From Nodularia spumigena CCY9414 (lineage in GTDB: Bacteria > Cyanobacteriota > Cyanobacteriia > Cyanobacteriales > Nostocaceae), in NCBI RefSeq assembly GCF_000340565.2, contig NZ_CP007203.1:4403989-4467988 (forward strand): a stretch of 64,000 nt of DNA, in the 5' to 3' direction. Of the stretch, positions 19,145 through 27,576 are shown in pieces. Both the position numbers and the translations under genes were made by a program. Numbering within the stretch: the stretch's first letter is position 1; each line of letters begins with the position of its first letter. The notes under the pieces were generated by a model. It saw nothing but the letters and a program-made list of their open reading frames with translations, was not told the origin of the DNA and did no database searches.

Positions 19145-19780
19145 CTACTTACCAACTTTCTTCGCAGGCAGAATATTCACTAAGGACCCCGGTTTACCAG
19201 GAATGGCTCCTTTAATTAGCAATAAGTTGCGTTCGAGGTCTACTCGTACCACTGTTAATTTGCGAATTGTCACGCGGGTTCCACCCAAACGCCCTGCCAT
19301 CCGTTTACCCGGATAAACACGACCTGGGGTTGTACCTGCACCAATGGAACCTGGCGCTCTATGGTTTTTGGAACCATGTGACATGGGACCACGGCCAAAG
19401 TTGTTGCGCTTCTGGTTGCCCGCAAAACCACGACCAATACTGGTACCGACTACATCGACAATTTGACCTTCGCTAAAAATATCTGCTTTTAGTTCTTGAC
19501 CTAAAGCATAATCACTAGGGCTATCTGTGTGATATTCGTTTAAATGACGCAACGCTGGTGCAGATGATTTTGCCAAGTGACCCAGCAGAGGTCTATTCAG
19601 CGCCTTGGGTTTTACTTCACCATAACCGAGTTGGATGGCGCTGTAACCGTCGGTCTGTTTTGTTTTAACTTGTGTAACAGTGCATGGTCCGGCTTGAACT
19701 ACGGTGACAGGAATGGATACTCCTGCTTCGTCAAAGACTTGGGTCATGCCCAGTTTGGTGCCGAGAATACCTACAGACAC
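19145..19780 (-). CDS. rplC: 50S ribosomal protein L3
   Basis: A 211-residue protein starting [20 protein letters not shown], with [20 protein letters not shown], the loop with the conserved glutamine that is often N5-methylated. It is the first gene of this cluster; rpsJ (S10) is not adjacent here. AGGAG lies about 13 bp upstream of the start. Confidence 0.98.
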   Translation of the reverse strand: MSVGILGTKLGMTQVFDEAGVSIPVTVVQAGPCTVTQVKTKQTDGYSAIQLGYGEVKPKALNRPLLGHLAKSSAPALRHLNEYHTDSPSDYALGQELKADIFSEGQIVDVVGTSIGRGFAGNQKRNNFGRGPMSHGSKNHRAPGSIGAGTTPGRVYPGKRMAGRLGGTRVTIRKLTVVRVDLERNLLLIKGAIPGKPGSLVNILPAKKVGK

Positions 19781-20638
19781 AGTAACTGGTTCTCCTTATA
19801 TACTTGCTGGTGTTGGAATCGGACTCTTGAGGACACTTTTACATTTGTATCGGTGCCGATTGAGGTTGGACGAACCTTTCTTGGGGACGCTGCTCGAACG
19901 GAAATTCGCAGCAGATGATACTACACCATATCTTTCATGACACAACAAGTTATGTCTTTTCTGTTTGGTGAATCCGTTTACTTTCACTCACTTGGTCACC
20001 AGAACAGCCACAAGCTTTTTCCCATTCAGAAAAAATAACTTTTGGAATCAGGGCAATGCTTTCTAGCTTTGCGCTTTGTGCAGTAATGCTTTCGTCCAAG
20101 CAATTACTTAGGCACTTTCTGGAGGCAGTGCTGTTGGTGGCTTTCCTGCCATAACTTGCTTCTGCCGTGCTGTAGTGGGACTTAAGCGGTTTTTTACCAC
20201 TCAGTATCCGTACTCAACACATTACTTTAACCTTAAACTATAGTTTAAGATTTTGCCTGGTTTCTCAAGCTTAAAGGAGTGAATGTAGTTTAGAGTCGTT
20301 TGTTGGCTTTGTTTATTCAGCCACAACTCTGATTTAACCTGAGAGCTTTTCTAGTTTACCAGTGTCTGACAACTTTGAACCAGGTTTCTACTTTTTGCAA
20401 GTTTATTTTTGGCTGGCGATGTTACACATCTGAAAACTCACAGAACAATGATAACTTAGTTTTTACTCTTACAGGTAACAATCTAATATCATAAATCATC
20501 TATGGAGATTTGTCTATAAATCTTTAAAATAGTTTTTGATTAAAGATAATGAGATGGGCTTTCTGGCCTCAATACTTTAACCTAATCTTGGTTGAGGGTG
20601 AATAATAGAGATATCTAAGTGGGATAGGACGAAAATTT
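19781..20638. promoter_or_regulatory. Long intergenic region upstream of rplC and ndhN
   Basis: 858 bp separate the divergent rplC and ndhN genes. I see no convincing protein-coding frame; the short open frames here have no family features. It must contain the promoters of the S10-type cluster (minus strand) and of ndhN (plus strand). A TATGGT-like box near 19925 on the minus strand would leave a leader of roughly 140 bases, but this is weak. No riboswitch motif was recognised. Confidence 0.4.
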
Positions 20639-21127
20639 ATGGCACTGATTACCACTGGCAACGCTTTCATCCGCGATTTGGAGAAATTTGGTTCCCTTGG
20701 TGTTTACGTACCTCTCGAAGGAGGTTTTGAAGGTCGATATCGCCGCCGACTGCGGGCGGCTGGCTATGGAAATCTTCATATTACTGCTAGGGGACTGGGC
20801 GACGTAGCTGCCTATCTCACAGGAGTTCATGGTGTGAGACCACCTCACCTGGGTAAAAAAAGCACTGGTAGTGGTGCGGCAGTGGGTTATGTGTATTACA
20901 TACCACCGATTGTTACTTATAATCTGGAACAGCTACCACCAAAGTCTAAGGGTTTGGTGTTGTGGATTATTGAAGGGCAGATTCTGGCGGATCAGGAGGT
21001 GGAGTTTTTAACGACTTTGCCTAGCTTGGAACCACGAGTCAAAGTAGTAGTTGAGAGAGGAGGCGATCGCGCTTTTCGTTGGAAATCTCTCAAAGATACA
21101 TATTCTGCCAGCTATCTAGCTGTGTAA
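20639..21127 (+). CDS. ndhN: NAD(P)H-quinone oxidoreductase subunit N
   Basis: A 162-residue NdhN, an oxygenic-photosynthesis-specific subunit of the thylakoid NDH-1 complex that serves cyclic electron flow and respiration. The N-terminus MALITTGNAFIRDLEKFGSL and the core GVHGVRPPHLGKKSTGSGAA are characteristic. It is a peripheral arm protein with no membrane segment. It diverges from the ribosomal cluster and is followed by a DUF3172 gene. Confidence 0.95.
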   Translation: MALITTGNAFIRDLEKFGSLGVYVPLEGGFEGRYRRRLRAAGYGNLHITARGLGDVAAYLTGVHGVRPPHLGKKSTGSGAAVGYVYYIPPIVTYNLEQLPPKSKGLVLWIIEGQILADQEVEFLTTLPSLEPRVKVVVERGGDRAFRWKSLKDTYSASYLAV

Positions 21128-21279
21128 TGATTTAGCTGGGCGATCGCTACTTCGCAAATTTCCCGGAGGTGCGATCGCCCCAATTACAGACAACTACAAT
21201 TAAAAATCGTCATACTGTAAAAGGCAGAACAGTTTAGACTACTCCCTACTTTCTCAGGCGTGAAGGTAAACAGAGCAAA

Positions 21280-21819
21280 ATGAGACGTAAATCTACTGGT
21301 AGATCGGCTACTACTTCTAAATCTTCGGCTTCACAACCATCTTTGTTCAACATTTCCACTATCGCCATTTTGGCAGGGGTGCTGGTGTTAGGCATTGGTA
21401 TTGGGATTGCCTTTAGCTCCACAACCACATTAACGCCATCAAATGTGGCTTCTCGTGAATTTATTGACAATAGAGCGCCAAACCCTGAGATTTGCGTGCA
21501 GAATGGAGCTAGTGCAATGGTAATGGACGCGAGACTGTTCGTGACTCTCAACCCGTTTAACGTCTATGTGGCTCAACCAAGTATGCGTCCTGGGTGCGTT
21601 CTGCGGCAAAATAACTGGGCAATTTTAGAGCAACGCAACCTTGTGACATCTAGCCAAGTTCGAGAATGTAAAAATCGCCTAAACACTTTTGGCTTTACAG
21701 GTGCTTTAGAAAGTGAAAACCCTGATATCAGATGTATCTACCAAAATCAGGCGGCTCAAAACTTTTTTACATCTCAACCAGGAGCAGTTACACAACCTCA
21801 ACAAACAGATAGATTTTAG
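21280..21819 (+). CDS. DUF3172 domain protein, single membrane anchor
   Basis: A 179-residue cyanobacterial protein of the DUF3172 type. Residues 1-20 are Ser/Thr-rich and basic. Residues 25-45 (NISTIAILAGVLVLGIGIGI) form one transmembrane helix. The conserved soluble domain starts at SNVASREFIDNRAPNPEICV and includes VYVAQPSMRPGCVLRQNNW and ECKNRLNTFGFTG. It has four cysteines. It is probably anchored with the domain outside the cytoplasm. Function is unknown. It converges tail to tail with the AMIN gene. Confidence 0.75.
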   Translation: MRRKSTGRSATTSKSSASQPSLFNISTIAILAGVLVLGIGIGIAFSSTTTLTPSNVASREFIDNRAPNPEICVQNGASAMVMDARLFVTLNPFNVYVAQPSMRPGCVLRQNNWAILEQRNLVTSSQVRECKNRLNTFGFTGALESENPDIRCIYQNQAAQNFFTSQPGAVTQPQQTDRF

Positions 21820-21834
21820 TAGAATTTTGCCAAT

Positions 21835-22602
21835 TTAGTAATTGGGTTTGGGAAGAGGTTGACCAAACTCAATCACCTGTATATTTGACACATTCGGTTG
21901 ATAATTGGGGATTGTCGGAACTGAGAAATTAGGGCTTCTTTGAGAGGGAAGACTATTAAAATTACTAGGTTGCTGGGGAAAACTAGCTGGAGGAAGAATA
22001 GAACCGGGTAATTGAGAAGAGTTCCTAGGATTCAGGGGAGGTACAGTCACAAAGGGTTGCTGTGAGTTAGGAGTTATGGGATATAAGGTGCTAGGTAACT
22101 GTTGATAATTACTGGGTGCTTGGTTGGGTAAAGATTGAAAATTTCCCGGTTGTGTAGGGCGAGTATAACTAGTAATCGTAGGACGTAACACCCAGCGCGT
22201 GGGGTTTTGTCGGGAAACTGGTTGTAGCTGTACTTGGTTGGGATCTCCATAATTTCCGGCGGCTAAATCCAGAACAATTCGAGTTACAGTCTCATTTAAC
22301 TGAGAAACACGAATTCTTTGAATTGCGCCAAAATAATTTTGGATGGTGGGAACGTTACCTAACTTAGTATTTGGCAAATCCACAACCAGACGAGGCGGTT
22401 CGGATAAGTAGAAATACTTGGGAGTTGTATTAGCTGAGAGGTTAATTTCTAACTGTATAGCTTCTGGGTAAAAGCGCCAATCATCTAATCTGGCTGCTGG
22501 TGCGGCGACACTACTACCAGCTTGCAGAGCAATTACTGCATACAACCCCAACAGATGATGGCGACTTTGCCAAAATTGCCTAATGCTTAGTCCCTGGTAC
22601 AT
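21835..22602 (-). CDS. AMIN-domain periplasmic protein
   Basis: A 255-residue protein. A likely signal segment, LLGLYAVIALQAGSSVAAPA, lies at residues 18-37. Residues 40-145 form an AMIN domain (LEINLSANTTPKYFYLSEPP, RLVVDLPNTKLGN, IQRIRVSQLNETVTRIVLDL), which in amidases and secretins targets septal peptidoglycan. The rest is a Pro/Ser/Gln/Asn-rich low-complexity tail of about 100 residues with no amidase domain. It may be a cell-wall targeting or scaffold protein. NrtS is divergent. Confidence 0.8.
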   Translation of the reverse strand: MYQGLSIRQFWQSRHHLLGLYAVIALQAGSSVAAPAARLDDWRFYPEAIQLEINLSANTTPKYFYLSEPPRLVVDLPNTKLGNVPTIQNYFGAIQRIRVSQLNETVTRIVLDLAAGNYGDPNQVQLQPVSRQNPTRWVLRPTITSYTRPTQPGNFQSLPNQAPSNYQQLPSTLYPITPNSQQPFVTVPPLNPRNSSQLPGSILPPASFPQQPSNFNSLPSQRSPNFSVPTIPNYQPNVSNIQVIEFGQPLPKPNY

Positions 22603-22667
22603 GAATTTATTTTCCTTTTATGTTGAGCCATGAGGCATCTTTTGGTAATTATTGTTCGGTATAATAT

Positions 22668-22682
22668 ACTTAAATCTTAAGT
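22668..22682. promoter_or_regulatory. Palindrome and TATAAT box between the AMIN gene and nrtS
   Basis: acttaa-atc-ttaagt is a 6-bp inverted repeat with a 3-base loop, just 3' of TATAAT at 22660-22665. The position, between divergent genes, suits an operator. No clear -35 box is seen on either strand, so the promoter call is tentative. Confidence 0.3.
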
Positions 22683-22784
22683 CCTGCATACACGCTATCC
22701 GAACCTGACAAATTTGCCAACAATTTGATGAATTGAACCTAACAATCTGTATGCTTATCTATATAAGCCCAAGGTTAGGTAAGA

Positions 22785-23036
22785 ATGTCTAAGTTTGTTA
22801 AAGGATATTTTGCCAGTTTAATTGAGCCGAAATTGGTGACAACAGCAGTAAAAGTTGCATTGATTGTTGGTTCTATCTTATTTATAATCAATCATGGAAG
22901 TGCTTTGTGGCAAGGCGAAATGAGTCGCGAACGCTGGATATCTGCGGCGATAAGTTACCTAGTTCCCTATTGCGTTAATATTCATGGTCAATACGTTAGT
23001 GTTTACAGTTCAACTCAAGCTAAAAAATTTAACTAA
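22785..23036 (+). CDS. nrtS: NrtS-type nitrate/nitrite transport protein
   Basis: An 83-residue membrane protein with two hydrophobic segments (KVALIVGSILFIINHGSALW and ISAAISYLVPYCVNIHGQYV). It matches the small NrtS family, whose members have been linked to nitrate/nitrite transport in cyanobacteria. The SYLVPYCVNIHG segment is the distinctive part. With only two helices it must oligomerise or act with a partner. No other nitrate gene is adjacent. Confidence 0.7.
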   Translation: MSKFVKGYFASLIEPKLVTTAVKVALIVGSILFIINHGSALWQGEMSRERWISAAISYLVPYCVNIHGQYVSVYSSTQAKKFN

Positions 23037-23111
23037 TGCAGACATTTGACATTTTATAAATCTGCGTTAATATCCAAGATTTTATTGACAGATATCTGCC
23101 TGGTTCAGTAC

Positions 23112-23222
23112 CTAGTACCGCAAGGCGGAAGTCAAAAGTCAAAAGTCAAAAGTCAAAAGTCTTACTTTATAGGCTTTTGATTGATTTTAAATGGTTGTCC
23201 TATTTACGCCGAACTGTACTAG
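23112..23222. mobile_element. MITE-like element with inverted ends, copy 1 (111 bp)
   Basis: The left end ctagtaccgcaaggcggaa and the right end, whose complement reads ctagtacagttcggcgtaaa, are inverted copies. Between them lie five tandem aagtcaa units and a taggcttttgatt tract. A second copy with the same order of parts is at 53849-53954. It has no coding capacity, so it would need a transposase from elsewhere. Confidence 0.65.
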
Positions 23223-23320
23223 TAAGTTCCTTGAGGAAGCAAAAATAATTAATTTATGTTAATTAAAATTTAATTATTTTGATTTTTTCTCATCAGTAAA
23301 AAACGAGGTTACGGGAAAAC

Positions 23321-23755
23321 TTATAACCATTGGCCTCCTCGGAAACGCCAACGGGGAAAGATAATTCGCATGAGGCTTTGCGAGGCGATAAAAACTGCTA
23401 GCCAGACTAGGCTATAGTGTAGCAAAAAAGCTCCTAACGTTAGTTCTGCTTTTGGTATAGGTATTGGTAAGAAGCCAAAAAGTTTTACCCCACAGAAGAT
23501 AAAGACTGATTCCCAAATCCCAGCAACCAGTTGATAAGCGGCTGGCCAGTCCCTATCCCAACGGGATTTTTGCAGATAATTATAAAGCACATCCCAAATT
23601 AAGCCAAAGATAGCGACATAGCCAAGTATCCAGAAATAAACCGAGTTTGCGCCAGGGCCAATTAAACCCATTGCAAAAGGTAATGATACTACTACGCCTA
23701 TAGTTGCGAGTAGTAGTAGTCGAGTTTGCCAACGCCCAAATAAAGTTGGTGTCAT
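23321..23755 (-). CDS. Hypothetical four-helix membrane protein
   Basis: A 144-residue protein with about four hydrophobic segments (LLLLATIGVVVSLPFAMGLI; VYFWILGYVAIFGLIWDVLY; LVAGIWESVFIFCGVKLFGF; FLLHYSLVWLAVFIASQSL) and a basic end (RIIFPRWRFRGGQWL). The family was not recognised. It overlaps the stop of the upstream SGNH hydrolase gene by 4 bp, so the two are probably translated together and may act on the same envelope substrate. Confidence 0.75.
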   Translation of the reverse strand: MTPTLFGRWQTRLLLLATIGVVVSLPFAMGLIGPGANSVYFWILGYVAIFGLIWDVLYNYLQKSRWDRDWPAAYQLVAGIWESVFIFCGVKLFGFLPIPIPKAELTLGAFLLHYSLVWLAVFIASQSLMRIIFPRWRFRGGQWL

Positions 23756-24456
23756 AATTGACTATGATAGGCTGCTAGTGGTTGCCAATTAATCACATCT
23801 TCTAACAAAGTTTGATAGCCGAGGGTATTGGGGTGAAGACCATCTGCACTTAAGCGTTGCAACCGCCAAAATTCATCCCGCGCCATCCATTTATCGAAAA
23901 TATCTAAATAAGGAATTTGCCGTTGACTGCAAGCAAGTTTAGTAGCTTCTTTATAACGGTACTGGTCGCTGTGATTATAATAAAAGCAATCTAGAAAGGG
24001 CATTTTGGCTTCATCTACGGGAATCATCCCGACAAATAACACTGGACAGAGTTGTTGTGCTTGTTCTAGTAAAGAACTAATTTCTGATTCAAATAGGTCA
24101 AAATCTGTATAATTTCTGCCTTGGGGACGTGTTAATCTTGCGGAATCATTGACACCTACGGAGAGGATAATCATGTCGGGAAGACGATTTCGCAGTTCAC
24201 CCCGATGACGAAATTCTACTTCTAGCCTTTGTGCTACTTGTTGTGTGCGATCGCCTCTAACTCCCAAATTATATAATACATGACCAGAACTATCGGGTAA
24301 CATCCACCACCGCCGGAGTTGTTCAACCCAACCGCCTTTTTCCGGGTCGCCAAAGCCATATACTAAGCTATCCCCCAGTGCGATAATCTTCAAAGGCTGA
24401 CATTGCTTGGGTGGTTCTACCAGCTGCATTGAGGAAGAAAGCTCGAATGTTTGCAT
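23752..24456 (-). CDS. SGNH/GDSL-family hydrolase
   Basis: A 234-residue esterase or lipase of the SGNH fold. Block I is ALGDSLVYGFGD with the nucleophilic serine (about residue 31), block II is LYNLGVRGDRT, block III is ILSVGVNDSAR, and block V is DGLHPNTLGY with the catalytic Asp and His. No signal peptide is seen, so it is probably cytoplasmic. The substrate is unknown; the coupled membrane protein suggests lipid or envelope turnover, which is inference. Confidence 0.88.
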   Translation of the reverse strand: MQTFELSSSMQLVEPPKQCQPLKIIALGDSLVYGFGDPEKGGWVEQLRRWWMLPDSSGHVLYNLGVRGDRTQQVAQRLEVEFRHRGELRNRLPDMIILSVGVNDSARLTRPQGRNYTDFDLFESEISSLLEQAQQLCPVLFVGMIPVDEAKMPFLDCFYYNHSDQYRYKEATKLACSQRQIPYLDIFDKWMARDEFWRLQRLSADGLHPNTLGYQTLLEDVINWQPLAAYHSQL

Positions 24457-24597
24457 TTTAAGGGCTGTATTTTATATCTTTACAAGATTCTACACATTTC
24501 TACACCATTAAAGGGTATCTTGCTTGTCTGATACAAAAATGAATTTATATCACGCACCAGGCGCAGAGGCGCAGAGGAGAGAATAGGAGTTAAGGAA

Positions 24598-26550
24598 TTA
24601 TGGGGATTGATTAAATATCCACTTTAGCCACTGTGCAGAGGAAGTTAGCATATTTAAGCGGTGAAGTCCGGGCGCACGGGAGGCGGCGAGTCCATCAACG
24701 GCGACTAATGCTGAATATTGCAAACCTAGGAAACTATCGACGGCTGCATAGGGGCCACCCAATGTAATTGCTCCGGCTGCATATATCTGTCCTTTGCCAT
24801 TCCGCATTTCTGGTATTTCAAAATTATTTGTGACAACTAAACGCTCCATATGATTCAGGGGTAAGTTGTAATGTTTGACAATATCCTCTAGCAAAGGGCT
24901 GGCTTTGACTTTGGCATCGAGTCCGGTAGCATCAACAATAAAGTCGGCTGCTAGTTTCATTTCTCCCAAGCCTTTTTCCTGGATATGGGTAATAGTCCGG
25001 TTTTGAGCATCTTGTTCCACAGCTTTTACTTCACCAAAGGTTATTTGATACCAACCTTCACTTAACCCTTGTTCAGTTATTTGCTGCCAGTCTTGGCGGT
25101 CGGCGGTGGTAGTACCACCCCAGTCTTTTAGTAGGCGCTGGCGTTCGTCAGGGGTGGCTTTTTCGAGCATGACGCGGAGTTCTCCGCCCCAACAAGCTTT
25201 AGGCCAGTTAAAGGGCTGAAATTCGTAATGATTTTTGACTTGTCGCTGTGCTTTTTGAAATTTGTTGCCTTGGGGTTTAGGCGATCGCATTAAATGCAAA
25301 ACTGTAATTTGACGATTGTGCTTTCTGGCCTCATTAATTCTTTGGATAATTCGCGAAGCCACAATTCCCCGTCCGCGAATCAACACAGTACCACCTTGTT
25401 GTTCTAGTTGCTGATAAACATGGTCGTGCGCTTCATAAGCATTGACAACAGACTTAAAATCTTGATATTTTTCTCTATAAGCTTGCAAATCTGGGAGAAA
25501 TTGAATTGCGGGATACCCAGTAGCTAAATGTAAATAACGACTAACTATAAAAGCATAATTTCCGGGACTGCGAGAATAGGCTACACAATATCTGCCATCA
25601 TCTGTTTTGCGAATAGCCCTAACGCGCCCATAACGATAAATTTGATTCCAGCCAATGCGCTTAACTTCCCTGTCTATGGAATCGAAGACATTACCCGCAC
25701 GAGGTGTATAAGTTTCGGCAAAGGTGGGTTCAGCGAAAACTTGCCATAAATATTTGAATGCTGAATTGAGATGACCTTTGGTAACGTCACGCCCAGCTTC
25801 GCGCAAAGCATAACTAGGCCATCCCCAAATATTATCAGGACAAGAATCAGAATTAGATCGCAATCTTTCATGTAAGGGAATTTGCGAATTCAGACAAAGG
25901 CTTTTATAACGCGCATAAGGTTCTTTGTCTAATCCCAAAGCAATGATTTTTTCAGCCCGGACACCACTAATTCGCAACAAATCAACCCAAATAAAACTAC
26001 CTAATCCTGCCCCAACTGCCAGATAATCGCATTCATCCACGGGTAAACCTGTGGCGTGAAGTGCTTGCACCGCGACCAATTCAGCCTTAAATGCTGGTGG
26101 GGGAAAATTGCTAGATAAAGGTGTTGGCGGGACTGGTGGTAAGCCAGGGTCTGGGATATTGGTATTGGGGTTAAACTGAATTATTGACGGCGGGGTGGTA
26201 GCTTGGGTGGTGGCGTTGACACCAAACATCACCGTGATCATGTAGGGGCCAATTTGTAAAGTATCACCGTTAGTTAGAACACCACGGTTTTGTCGTTGAC
26301 CGTTAATAAATACACCATTAATGCTGTTTTGGTCAATTACTACTAGCTGGTTTTGTTCCCAGTCAACCAGAGCATGATAACGGGAAATTTCATTACTGTT
26401 AAGTAGCATTCTAGCTACACGCCGTCCCTGAAGTTCAGCCGGTAAACGGACGAATTCACGACCAAAAGCAATTGGCGCACTCAAAGTTGGTTCTCGCCGT
26501 TCCCCCGTCGCTGGATCTTCCCAAGTTAATTGAATTTGTAAATTAGTCAT
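24598..26550 (-). CDS. FHA domain fused to an FAD/NAD(P)-binding oxidoreductase
   Basis: A 650-residue protein. Residues 26-108 form a forkhead-associated domain with its phosphothreonine-binding pattern intact (GRE at 30-32, SRYH at 56-59, N75 in DQNSINGV). A proline-rich linker (119-152) leads to a flavoprotein. Its first Rossmann motif is YLAVGAGLGSF near residue 176, and a second nucleotide-binding strand is TVLIRGRGIVASRIIQRI. DFIVDATGLDAKV and QIYAAGAITLGGPYAAVDSF complete the fold. The body resembles lysine/ornithine N-monooxygenase-like proteins. Phosphorylation by a Ser/Thr kinase may recruit or control the enzyme. A second FHA gene lies just upstream. Confidence 0.8.
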   Translation of the reverse strand: MTNLQIQLTWEDPATGERREPTLSAPIAFGREFVRLPAELQGRRVARMLLNSNEISRYHALVDWEQNQLVVIDQNSINGVFINGQRQNRGVLTNGDTLQIGPYMITVMFGVNATTQATTPPSIIQFNPNTNIPDPGLPPVPPTPLSSNFPPPAFKAELVAVQALHATGLPVDECDYLAVGAGLGSFIWVDLLRISGVRAEKIIALGLDKEPYARYKSLCLNSQIPLHERLRSNSDSCPDNIWGWPSYALREAGRDVTKGHLNSAFKYLWQVFAEPTFAETYTPRAGNVFDSIDREVKRIGWNQIYRYGRVRAIRKTDDGRYCVAYSRSPGNYAFIVSRYLHLATGYPAIQFLPDLQAYREKYQDFKSVVNAYEAHDHVYQQLEQQGGTVLIRGRGIVASRIIQRINEARKHNRQITVLHLMRSPKPQGNKFQKAQRQVKNHYEFQPFNWPKACWGGELRVMLEKATPDERQRLLKDWGGTTTADRQDWQQITEQGLSEGWYQITFGEVKAVEQDAQNRTITHIQEKGLGEMKLAADFIVDATGLDAKVKASPLLEDIVKHYNLPLNHMERLVVTNNFEIPEMRNGKGQIYAAGAITLGGPYAAVDSFLGLQYSALVAVDGLAASRAPGLHRLNMLTSSAQWLKWIFNQSP

Positions 26551-26559
26551 TAGTCAATC

Positions 26560-26630
26560 AATTTTAGATTTTAGATTTTAGATTTTGGATTAGACTGCAA
26601 TCTAAAATCGCAAATCAAAAATCCAAAATT
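26560..26630. repeat. AT-rich dispersed inverted repeat, copy C
   Basis: Three attttag units followed by attttggattagactgca face aatctaaaatcg and atccaaaatt. This is the same family as 3652-3708 and 17150-17293. It lies between the two FHA genes and can fold into a long hairpin. Confidence 0.65.
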
Positions 26631-26654
26631 CTTTACGGACCACTCCCCACACCC

Positions 26655-27206
26655 CTAATGATTGGGTGCTACTAAGACACTTACTGATGCTGCTAAAGAT
26701 GTACCACACCAAGGACAACCAATTTGCAGATTTTCCACAGGTGAAACTTTATAACATTTGGGACACTCTAAACCATAAATTCCTTGTGGTGGTGCTGCGG
26801 GTGTGGGTGAATGGTGATGATGACTCAGTGGGATTGGTGGTTGTGGTGGTGCTAAAATTGTTGGTGGAATGTTGTTAATAGCAACGTTAGTAACTTGAAG
26901 TTTTGCTTGACCCAAATAGATGATACTGCCTTGATTTAAAGGCATTTCACCTTGGATTAATTGCTGTCCATCGATGATTGGGGGGTTAGGCGATCGCAAA
27001 TTTCTGATATAAAAGCATTGCTGCTGGGTGTGAAAAAATATTTCTACGTGTAAACCGGATACAGTCGGGTTACTCAAAACAATGTCACACCGCAGTGGAT
27101 CGCGACCGATGCGGACGGTGTTAGGATTTTTACTTGGCTGTTGCTCGTAAATGTTCTGAACTCTATCTTGGCCTGTATCATGCCACTGTAAAGTTAGTGC
27201 GTTCAT
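26655..27206 (-). CDS. FHA domain protein with C-terminal zinc ribbon
   Basis: A 183-residue protein. Residues 28-108 form an FHA domain (RIGRDPLRCDIVLSNPTVSG with LHVEIFF, then IIYLGQAKLQV). A Pro/His-rich linker (LAPPQPPIPLSHHHHSP) leads to a four-cysteine ribbon, CPKCYKVSPVENLQIGCPWC, at about 148-167. It probably binds phosphothreonine partners. It lies about 100 bp upstream of the FHA-oxidoreductase on the same strand, so the two may work in one Ser/Thr kinase pathway. Confidence 0.82.
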   Translation of the reverse strand: MNALTLQWHDTGQDRVQNIYEQQPSKNPNTVRIGRDPLRCDIVLSNPTVSGLHVEIFFHTQQQCFYIRNLRSPNPPIIDGQQLIQGEMPLNQGSIIYLGQAKLQVTNVAINNIPPTILAPPQPPIPLSHHHHSPTPAAPPQGIYGLECPKCYKVSPVENLQIGCPWCGTSLAASVSVLVAPNH

Positions 27207-27316
27207 TTTTCTAGCTTAGGTAATTCTTATTTAGTTACTTCAACTTTTCCCTGTGGGATTCCTAACACGATTGAGCCAGAGCAAGCAAGTGTTTAGCACA
27301 AAGGTCAACAATCACG

Positions 27317-27457
27317 TTATCTCGCTGATGCTAATTTATCAGCAATGCGTGTAGTTTCGGGTAAGCGATATTTGGGTGTACAGCTTAATACATAGTCAAT
27401 CGCCGTAGTTAAACTGACTTGATGACCGATGGATACATATACAGGCTTTACTCCTTA
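27317..27457 (-). pseudogene. Endonuclease V C-terminal remnant
   Basis: The fragment reads [20 protein letters not shown], then [20 protein letters not shown], ending LASAR and a stop. This is the C-terminal part of endonuclease V (Nfi), which cleaves DNA beside deaminated bases. A stop codon directly precedes it and no upstream part of the gene is present, so the first 75-80% has been lost. It is not functional. Confidence 0.75.
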
Positions 27458-27576
27458 GTGTGCTTTTCCGAAATATTGATTAGTAACGGTGTAGTTACCA
27501 ATAACCTAATTTTAAAATTTTTGTAGCTTGTGAGAAAATTCTCGCCGTTAGTGTATCAATAATTAAGGAGAAAAAT

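Noticed and set aside
19577-19987. Open frames opposite to and upstream of rplC
   Set aside because: They are antisense to rplC or lie in its leader, with no family similarity and poor starts.
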